DNA of 64,000 nucleotides from Oegoconia quadripuncta (taxonomy: Eukaryota > Arthropoda > Insecta > Lepidoptera > Autostichidae), in NCBI GenBank assembly GCA_949316235.1, contig OX438747.1, positions 4,898,501 to 4,962,500 of the forward strand, written 5' to 3'. The notes below the pieces were generated by a model. That model was not told where the DNA came from. It worked only from the letters and a program-made list of their open reading frames with translations, and made no database searches. The position numbers were made by a program, and so were the translations under genes. This document shows, in pieces, positions 45,580-55,500 of the stretch (position 1 is its first letter; every line of letters begins with the position of its first letter).

Positions 45580-46980
45580 ATGGATAGTTCCGAGGAATCT
45601 CCGCCATATTCGAGACTTTTCATAATTTGTGAGAGACAAGTTACCTCTGATCAGTTGCAAGAAGTTTTCTCGCCATTCGGCATCATCGAAGACATACGAA
45701 TGCCTCGTGACCGCGACACGAACCTACCTAAAGGAGTCGCATATATTAAGTTCTCTAAAACTTCAGAGGCTGCCAATGCTCTAGAGCAAATGAATAAAAA
45801 AGTCATTACTAACACTAAACGGCCACTGAAAGTGTTAACTGCCGCCAACCGATCGGACATTCAACATGATGATGACTATGATGATGAAAAATGCAAGAAA
45901 CTTTTCATAATGATACCAAAAACAGCAACTGAGGAAACTCTAGAGCAACACTTTAACCAGTTTGGTCAGGTAGTATTCATACATGTACATAGACACTGGC
46001 AGACTGGAGAAGTGAGAGGTGGAGCGTTCATAAAATACAGGAAGTTCTCGGAGGCTGCCTATGCCTTCGAACAGTGTAGCAGGAACTACAGACCCGTCTT
46101 TGCCCAACCTAAGGGATATAAGAAAAGGCGTCTAGAGACTAAATTTCAGACTGACATGAGCAATTTAGCTACATCAGCTAACTTAACTGTTAATTCATCA
46201 CTACTTTCTGTGATGAATACTAGACCAGATGGTTATACTCGGGTCAATTTCATGTGTTCACCTTATTTGAATTACAATCAAGTTCAGAGAATCTTTGACA
46301 TTGTACCTGGAATGCTAAACTGTCAGTTTGTGATTGATTTGCTTCTTAGCTGTGGTAAAGGCCATGTATCATATTCCAATCCTGTTTCAGCTGCATATGC
46401 TGTAGAAAAATTGCACAACTTTGAATATCCTCCTGGTTGTAGGATCTTTGTAAGACCTGACAACTCGACGTTTTATAGTCATGAACAATATTTCCCTGAC
46501 ATTCCAAACACCTTGAAGAATTTGAAAAGTGCAGTTTCCTCTACTCAAAATTCATCCACTCCTGATTTAGCAAAGTTAGCTGCAGCAATAGCAGAAGCAT
46601 CTAAAGTGATTAAAATAGCTACTGTTGGTGTCACTGGTCACATTATGCCAGACAGTGATGACTTGAACTACTGTAGTGTGAAACTGCCACCAACAAAGCC
46701 ATTGGCGAACATTGACTCTGTAGTTGTAAAGAGATGCTTCTTGGTGTGCAAGCCCCAGCCGCCAGCTTTGGCCGTACTAAAAGATATATTCTGTCGATTC
46801 GGTGATCTTGTTGATGTTTACACACTACCCAATAAGATAATAGGTTTTGCCCGCTATGCTACTGCTGAAGCCGCTGATGAAGCAATAAAGGTTTTACATG
46901 GAGCTGAAGTGTGTGGTGTTCGTATCAAGGTTTTAGAGGCAGACAGCGAAGCACCGCCAAAGAAAACAAGGTACACATAA
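45580..46980 (+). CDS. RBM45: RNA-binding protein 45 homologue (RBM45), single exon
   Basis: It encodes 466 residues, against about 476 in human RBM45. There are four RRM-type units in the RBM45 order: RRM1 12-90 (RNP2 LFIICE, RNP1 KGVAYIKF), RRM2 106-178 (LFIMIP, GGAFIKY), a third at 220-292 (FDIVPGM, GHVSYSN, LHNFEYPPG) and a C-terminal RRM at 384-454. That last one contains VLKDIFCRFGDL, a block very like the RBM45 signature. The end APPKKTRYT resembles the basic nuclear-localisation tail of RBM45. The family binds GAC-type RNA and is linked to nuclear RNA processing and stress bodies in vertebrates. The ATG lies in a good context (aacaaaaATGG). No intron interrupts the coding region. A polyadenylation signal follows at 47101. 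It is convergent with SMYD3 downstream. Confidence 0.93.
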   Translation: MDSSEESPPYSRLFIICERQVTSDQLQEVFSPFGIIEDIRMPRDRDTNLPKGVAYIKFSKTSEAANALEQMNKKVITNTKRPLKVLTAANRSDIQHDDDYDDEKCKKLFIMIPKTATEETLEQHFNQFGQVVFIHVHRHWQTGEVRGGAFIKYRKFSEAAYAFEQCSRNYRPVFAQPKGYKKRRLETKFQTDMSNLATSANLTVNSSLLSVMNTRPDGYTRVNFMCSPYLNYNQVQRIFDIVPGMLNCQFVIDLLLSCGKGHVSYSNPVSAAYAVEKLHNFEYPPGCRIFVRPDNSTFYSHEQYFPDIPNTLKNLKSAVSSTQNSSTPDLAKLAAAIAEASKVIKIATVGVTGHIMPDSDDLNYCSVKLPPTKPLANIDSVVVKRCFLVCKPQPPALAVLKDIFCRFGDLVDVYTLPNKIIGFARYATAEAADEAIKVLHGAEVCGVRIKVLEADSEAPPKKTRYT

Positions 46981-48039
46981 CTCTTAAACAACAGTCAGGA
47001 CACAGGCCCTCTCAACATATATCACAGGCCCCTATGGACAGGCAGACTAACAGACTTCTATGGACTATATTTTAGCTTCATTCCTACAATGTAGATGACA
47101 AATAAAGCATTTTAGTTTTCAAGATGATTCTCTGATTGAGATTTCTAACATTACCATATTCCCAAAGTCCTACCTGTATTTAACCCACCATTAGTACAAA
47201 AAAGATTTCTTTGGATATTTAAAAATCTTTGTACCTACTTATCTTAAGATCATGATGTGGGGAAAGTTTAGTATTTATCTCTGGTAGCCTTAGGTTAGCA
47301 GCAAGATGGTGGGAGGGACCAATTCCAAATTTACACAATTTAAAGAATGAAAGTTCCTCTCTGTCTAGGGTGTATAAATAAACAAGATTACAGAGAAAAA
47401 GAAGTTACTAAAGAAACACTAAAAGTAAAGCAACTTCTTTTTTGCTTCATGCACAAACCTAACAAATACCTACAGAAAAATTCTCAAATTAATTTCCAGT
47501 CAGTTAAAATAACGTTTGTAAAATAGGTTCATTGATATGAGTTAGAATGTTTATGACACCAAATTGAATCGACAGAAGGTGAATTGAAGGTGCCTAAAAT
47601 CTATGAGGCATGAAGGCAAAGTAGCGAATTGTAAAAGGAAACCACATATTTTAAACAAGAAAAATTGCATTCATCGAAGACTAGGCATTGTTAATTTTAT
47701 ATACAAATTGCGACTTTGACGTCGCCACCGCTTTATAGAAAAATACACGCAACAAAAATATGGCAGCTGACAGTGTGATATTTATTTTTCTAAGACATAC
47801 AGGGTGGAAAGTTAAGATAGGATACGAAAGGTAAGTTACTTACAAGAAATCCATGCTTCCTAACTTTTGAAACCAGATTTTCAGAACAATGGATCTTCAA
47901 GATAAGCAACATTTAAAGTCTTCTTGTTCGATTCTCTTTGTGATAAGGATCATACATGAACCAAGGTAAAAGTTCAACTCTTAAAAACGCTAAATAATTC
48001 CCCATACATTTAGGGCGTTTTTAGAGAGAATATGCATTT
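46981..48039. other. RBM45 3' UTR and intergenic sequence
   Basis: The first 120 bases are the 3' UTR. At 47796-47830 the word tacagggtggaaagttaaga resembles the terminal repeat of CAGGG-type elements (compare 11186, 60565), but no partner end was found. Nothing else is recognised. Confidence 0.4.
47101..47106 (+). terminator. Polyadenylation signal of RBM45
   Basis: AATAAA 121 bases after the stop codon, followed by a T-rich stretch. Confidence 0.7.
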
Positions 48040-49430
48040 TTTTGGCGTTTTTTCACAGGCGTTTTGAGAGAATATGCAAGTTCGTGCTCCTTAACGACGT
48101 GAAAGATAAACACTCGCATGGGTTAGCCATTCAAGTTTTGTCTTTCAAACCATTTCAAAATGGCAACCTAAACACTGTGTTTTCATCATATCAGCCGAAA
48201 GACGTCGACTGCTGTCCAAAGGCCTCCCGCAAAAATCATAGAACTTCTCGACCTCTTCCATCACTTCTGGCACTGACGAGACTATCCCGCTATCCACGGT
48301 CTTTAGTTTCATCAGCTGGCTCTGTCCCACAGACAAGTCTCATGCAAAACTTTAAGAGCCCTTATTCCGCTATATTGCCTCTTTAATACGGTCGTATTAA
48401 ATTGGCGCAGGTCGCGGTTTAGGGACTTGGAAATCTGTCTGTTGAGCCGCCGGTATCTGGAAGCATCACCAACATAAGTTTCTAGGTAGGGTCAGAGATT
48501 TTCTTGGTCCTTGTGTACGGCTGGCCTTAAAATACTTATATCCTACCGTATGGACAGTTTCCACCAACCTGTCATTGTAATCTTCTTTTTTCGGTTTTGC
48601 AATTCGATCTGAAAGCTCTCGGGGTTTTGAAGATGGGTATGTGCTAGACGGAATGTAGATTTTACCAGTCGAAACCGTTCGCGTTTTATGTTCAGATCAA
48701 TGTGCCTCTTACCATGCGGTGATCGCTTCCGGTTTTCACCGCGTTAATCACTGAGACATCATTGCATATGTACCTCGTCGTCGACATGATGAAATCTATT
48801 TAATTTTTACACCATCGGGGCTGATCCGGGTCCACTTGCGATGCTCTTGCTTTCTAAAGAAGCAGTTCATCATATAGTCCCTCCTTTTCCATGAAGCCAG
48901 TCAGCATCCGATGTCCCACTCCATATTGCCCCACTTTCATCTCATCACCGGTTAGTTTGCCCAGTTTCACGAAGTCCCCCATGACAACGGTGAAATGGGT
49001 TTTGGAGGTATGTATCGCCTATGAGGAGGTAGGTATGTATATGTATGAGGATGTCTCTAGAAACATCCTCATACATAGCCTCTACCTCGTCGTTAGGGTG
49101 TGATGAAGTTGGCACGTATACCTGTATGACCTTCAGCGAATTTGGTGATTCTGAGTATAAGGTACGCTCCCCTCGCCGACACACTCGATCTTCACCACGT
49201 TGTTCACAAGGGACCTGTGGACTACGAACCCTGGGACAGCTGGTCGCTCTCTGGGAAATAGAGCAAGTTACCGGATTTGAGGATTATCGAGTCCTCCCCC
49301 TCTCTTCGGACTTCAGACAATGCTATAATATCCCACCGTAACTTGCTTAATTCCTCCTCCAGTTCAACAATCCTCTCATCGGTCCGGAGTGTTAGAGTGT
49401 GTTGTGTATGTGTTTTAGCAGGTACAAATT
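48040..49430 (-). pseudogene. Dead RTE-type LINE, endonuclease region
   Basis: On minus, from about 49340 downwards, it reads in pieces: RWDIIALSEVRREGE, ILKSGNLLYFPESDQLSQG, VIQVYVPTSSHPNDEVEAMY, then LHGKGGTI, CLSD and HMVRGTL-like blocks to about 48600. This is the apurinic-type endonuclease domain of RTE LINEs. Further on (48336-48145) comes VPEVMEEVEKFYDF and SSRRLSADMM. The frame changes repeatedly and has several stops, and no polymerase motif follows. It fills the space between the convergent ends of RBM45 and SMYD3. Confidence 0.8.
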
Positions 49431-49507
49431 GACTAATTCCAGAATCCGGAGGCTAATAATAGGACAATGAGAATAATAAATAAGCGAGTCTAATATATAT
49501 TCCTATT

Positions 49508-49513
49508 TTTATT
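49508..49513 (-). terminator. Polyadenylation signal of SMYD3
   Basis: AATAAA on minus about 50 bases after the stop codon at 49565. Confidence 0.7.
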
Positions 49514-49564
49514 GCTCACACAGCCTTTAAATGTAATTGACAGGCGATCCAAATTGAATTTACT

Positions 49565-52500
49565 TCATGAGGACTCAATCATAGCTTGTCTAAGTAATGG
49601 CGATAACTGCTCTCTGTATAGTGGATGCCTCTCGCCATGAGTGATCTTCAAAATATTTGCTGAACATTTAAGTTGTTCTAAAGCATTCTGTAAATCCATT
49701 TTGTAGAGTAAAATCTTGCCATATTTCAAATGTAAGAGCCCCAATAAAGGATGTCTTTCGCCGTAGTAGAATCTGGAAATCAAAAGCAGCTATTAACTTT
49801 AGTTAAAGGCCTCGGGCTAAGCTAAGCATAAACTAGCTCGTACTTATGCTCTCCGATCCTGGCTAACAACTGGTTCAACTAGTGAGTGTGTGGTCTCGGT
49901 TCTCTTCACGGCCACACTCATACTATATTTGCCAACCTTTCGACAATCGGACATATTGGATAGATGGCGTTTAAGCCCCCCGATCTTTATTTTGTTCATA
50001 TGGGTTTATAAATTACAAGGAGTTGGTTCTATCTGATTAGGACAATGAAAAAGTGTACCGAGTAACCCCGAAAGTATCTAATTCTCAGAACAAAGGTTAG
50101 TGAAGCTAGATCTGACACTAGTCCTCCAATCTCATCCGCCCAAAGAATAAACGCTACCTCATAGTAATTCGAGTTTTATGTAATATCACCAGTGTCTTGT
50201 CTATTGTGCTATCATAAAAAGAATTCACAGTAGATTCGGCACGCGAAAAAGAAGTCAATGCGTTAAAATCATCTATAGAGGACAGCCGATCTTTACCTAC
50301 AGCTTTTTACTAAGAGAATTACAAATCACCAACCTGAAGCACGGAATCAGGCTCTTAGCGTACACACAGGCTTGCTCCCAAAGTTGCACTTGAATGAGCG
50401 CGTCGAAGGCATGGTCCAGGGTCTGCGCATGTAACACGTTCAGGTGGTGCAAAATACCTTCCTGCCGCTCGAGGCAGTACTTGCAAACGTCGACATCTAT
50501 TCATAGTCAAAGAAATAAAAAGACAATAGTTTCTAGAAGGTATGGTCCTCTGGATATATTACAAAAAATAGCGAATCAATTCGGGGAGGCAACTATAGGT
50601 TTTTTTTTCAGAAACAATTGACGTACTTGTGGTCTGTGCTGCGCTCACACGATTGCAACATCGTCTGCACAAATGAGGCACCCTTGTCCTATTTCTTAGT
50701 TTTGCATGGCAAAGGTAATGAGTGAATAATTTTCAAAGAGATAGAGCAAATAGTCCCTACTCATCCATCACTAAATTAGGTTCACAATACATGTATAGGT
50801 TACACAAAAGTTATGAACAAGGGATAGTGACTTGAATAGATGTAAGTATACAGGGTGTAATCATGAAAGATCGCCAAACGATTAAATAAATAAATAAAAT
50901 TTATTGCAGAAACTTGTCCCATATCAGTTATATACAGAGATTTCAAAAAAATCTTCGAAAGTACGGTGATAAAGGCCGAAATTATGATTTCTGGCATTGA
51001 TACATTTACTGTAGTAGCGATTTAAATTTAGTAATTTTTGTAAGCCAAGGAGGTGGCTTAAAAACACTGTCAGTTGGTCACTAATCTGGCTCAAATCCGC
51101 ACCGCGTGCTGGATTATGGCCCTTATATCTCCCAGTCAGAGGAGGCTGGGTCCCAACAGTATTTTTTTTAAAAACAGTGGGGATATGTATAGCTGTTGAA
51201 GAGTTTATTATTCAAATTTGTTTGGCAACGCGAGGAAAATAAACTATAATTTACTCAATAATTTACATCTAAAAAGGCATAAACACTGCACGTGCACCGT
51301 CGATTGTCGACAGACATAATTTTTTTCTGACTACAGAAAATGTATGTGAAATAAATAAAATGCATAGCGGCAATAGAGCTCACAATTTCGGACACATGGC
51401 ATTTCTTTCATTGAGGTTATTTTGCTTTTGATATCAGTTTAAGGTTTTCCGAATATATTTATCCGTCGTCTAATGTAACCTTATGTAATTAATTAACCTA
51501 ATGTAGGGCGTGGAAATCTACGGAGTTACTCGGGTTTCTCCCTTTTAGGTGAACTCTTAAGTTTGATGTTAATAAATTTATCTTTGTCTAATATCTTTTG
51601 CCTAATTTGGTACCTACTAGATAATTGTTGTAAGTATCCGTAATATTTATTTACGAAATAATGGCGTGAAGACACTTAATGGTTACACAACGAGTAATAT
51701 CCATATTGACTAAATTCTACTTTATGAATTTAGTCATAAACTTGTCAAATTCATTAAACTCTGTAGCTTTTAGGTGCATAGGGTACACTTCAATAGACTT
51801 TTTTTATCTTTTCAATAATAATATTATATTAACCGACATATATGGTATATCTCAATATGTATTAAAGTAATTAGTTGGTAACGGTGCTGGTGGCACAATT
51901 AAATCTAAGTACTTAATGTAAGATAGTTATAAGTACATATTGTGTATTTGTGTTTCACTGTTTGTTGACCCAAATAAATTGGAAAAAAAAGTTAACCTAC
52001 AGAGTTTAAAACGTTTTTTTGTCTATGGATCTCATACTGGGAATCATTCAAGATCACTATCAAAAGGATACATGCCACTGACGCACCCTTCATATTCTGT
52101 AAATGCAATTCGGTGAATTCCATGGTCTTTATGAACACATCCACATAATTGTCCGTGTACTTTGTCCCGCACTCGTCGCATCGTATAACATCCTTGTCTG
52201 TTACATCGTTTACGTCCTGACCAATATCAAATTCAGTGTTATGTGCATTGATGATTGAATTTCTTTTAATTGTAGAATTACTATTGTCAACAGATTGGCC
52301 TTGTCTTTTGTCGATGTCTTGTTTTCTGACTAGCTGACAGTTTTCCTTCCAAGGAATATTAACGGGGTTATCGCATTCAACGTTGAGGCATTTTGCTGCA
52401 TGCAAAACCTTCATCTGGCCCTCATCTGAAATTGTTTAAATAATTTATAAAATGCAAGCGGAATAGTGTAGCCTTACCAAAGTTTTTGCCTCTGTGAATA

Positions 52501-55500
52501 GATTGTATATTTTTAATAGAAAGAGAAAACCACCAGTTACAAAAAGTTTAAACATGCTGAATAGTTTGATAGAACACTTAATAATATGTACTTTTAGCAT
52601 ATCATAACTTTAGGACCTTTCCAAGGTAAATATAATATTAGAAACATTGATCAACTCTTTGCACACTAATCATCCAGTAAAATTACATGCCAAAGTGGTT
52701 GCTAAGCCTCGCTTGTTTCAACAAAATAATTTAACATTACATAGAAATAAAATCCCCGAAAACTACACGTCATTCGGCATTGCAAAAAAATATATGTCAA
52801 TATGCAGAATATGTTTCCGAAAGATAAAACGGATAGCTTTCGATCTATAGAAAATAATCGCGAAGATGGCTCTTCAGGATTAAAGATCTCATTTTGTACT
52901 GATAATTATTGTTTGATTGTTTCGAACGTCGCTGTTCCTATTTTATAACGTTCACAATCTATATTTTTATCAGTATTTCAAGTTTCAGCCTGCACGTGCA
53001 GATCGCATAACATCAATCATGAAACGTGTATTGATTTCAACATTATCGTGATACCTATTCTTGCGATTTAGGATTTGCTCTTTGAGAAGCCACTAGTTTA
53101 GGTACAATTATCGCCTTTAAGTTCCTTTTAATAGCCCATACGCTTTCTCTTTCTTGATAAAAGATTACAATACAATATAGAGTAGCAACATTCTTTTAAA
53201 GTTACCAATAGATAACCCACATAGTGCAATCAACCGTCATCGCTGAATTTATATTGTGTAAGCTGTCTAGCAATAAATAATAACTGATAAGTTTTGAGTG
53301 ATAATTGAAATAATTTGAAAAGATTTCTTTGCAAGCAGGTGTAATAATGGAACGATGTGAAGTTGATGAAAATACTATCTTTAGGGTTTCGGTGTCCAAA
53401 CGGAATCCTACAGACTAACTAAGCCTACAACGTTTATTTGTCACGGGGTGCCAGTAGAAATTATAGATAGATACTGTGTCGTTATGAATCTGACCAAAAA
53501 GTTGTCGTTGCACACAACACTTAGTTCTGGTTTCAATCGTGATTTAAATAAAACTTCAAATTCGTAGCTTGAAAGAAAGAAAGCCCGGTAAACCGATTTC
53601 AGTTATTTCATTACGACAACTCGGAAACTTTTTACATGTTTAGAGGGTAGTAAAGAGTCCAATTTTAATTACTTACCGGAAAAAAGGGTCAATGTTGCGT
53701 AAAATCTAAGTTAGGAACCCTAAGTACTTGTAATATTATGTAATTTTATGAAACAAACAAAATACGTAAAAATGCGAGTTTGTCATCTCGCACTGAAAAT
53801 GAATCCTAACCTAAATGTTCTAGAAAAACAGACCGATGCACTCGTGGCGCATGAATGCGAATTCATTTTTGATTAGCGAACGTCTGGCACGGTCAGACCT
53901 TGGATCAATGATACTGATTGATCACTACACATCTTTATTTATTAACTTCACATCATTCCGAGGCTTTATGCAAATTAGTATGCACATCTAAAGCATTTAC
54001 CCATGCACCTGTCACACTGGCACAAGAAGTAATAGTTCTCTAACAGCTCCGTTTGCCTCTCATGCGGGGTCTTCATCAGGTCTATGTAGGATATGCGGAT
54101 CTGGAAGTCAAGTTGAACTCATCTAAGCATAACATATTATGTATTTGTGTGTTAGAATCCACTGGCAAAGGGAAGAAATAAGATAAATTGGTACACTTTT
54201 TGCCGAAAATTACATATTGGGTTTTTACCTATGAAATTGGGAGTTTTTTTTCTTTGTTAATCATATGTACCAATTCCTGCGATTTTCTAAGCTATATCCA
54301 AATTTGCTTTTTATTTGAAAAATTGAATATTATTTCAATGTTTCACATGAAATATTTTTTAATTTCTGGGCTAAATCACATAATAAAAAAAATTGAACAG
54401 AGCTCTTTTCATGTGCTTCCCATAATCATTCCTTAACTTTTAAAAATTAACGCTGCCTATAGTTAACTTAATGTTATCCGATAATACACACAAAGTTTAG
54501 ATAAATTTGGATTTGCCGTTCCCAAAAAAAAATCAAAAATGTTTGTATAAAGAAAACAGTCTTAATGAAATTCTTCATACAAAACGCCAATTTCATAGGT
54601 AAGGACCTAATACTTAGGTACATACAAAATCTCATGAGCCAACTAAATCACACTACAGAACCAAATCAATAGCGATAACTTAACTGTTCAGTGCAACGCA
54701 GCCTACCTTTAGGAGACGTAATTTCTTAAGTGATTAGGTACATACAAGCATTTCTGTACTTCGAGACACGTTAAACAATCGGGCCCTGTACTATTTAATT
54801 GCGGGCGCTACACATGACTGATTTTTGCGTGGCCACGAGTCTGACACGAATTCACCAATACCCACTGGACCCATATAGTGGACATGGTCCGTAGCTTCTA
54901 TTGAAACGAGTCCGTGCCCCTGTGGTACGTAAAATTGTTGATTATTTCAACACAGAGCAGTATCCCATTTAAGCATTGGTACGTTATCAGATTATTCAAA
55001 TTGGCTCCATTTTAAAATTAGATTTAGTCTGGAGACGCTATGTGGATCGATATCTGGATGGATCCCAGTGTCCGTGTGGATTAGTCCATCCGGAAAATTA
55101 TTGCGACTATGATATCTTCCATCATCAGAATGAGGGCATGTATATCCTGCTCTCACCGGAGGCCAGAGATGTGTAATGTAACCAAAGACACGAATTTTGA
55201 TCATAAAGACAAGGAAGATACGTCAGCTTGACGCTTCGATATGTTCGCAAAAGTTTACCTAAAAGTAACTACGTTGTTTTTATGCCATAATTAGCTTTTG
55301 TGGCAACAAACGCAATTTACGTGTGGTGACAGTACATCATGTACTCATTTACAATGACAACATATCTCCCTTGTTTTATGATCTGGCCTCGCAGTTAAGG
55401 ATTGGTACCTAAAATAAAATAAAATTGGCGGCCGGCGAAGTGCCAGAACCGAATCGCTCCGTTTTAGAAATCTATTCATTATCTTGACTATGCCACAAGT

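Noticed and set aside
54976..55204. Open frames on both strands with CPCGLVHPENYCDYD
   Set aside because: They lie in a SMYD3 intron, have no splice sites fitting the SMYD3 model, and match no family I know.
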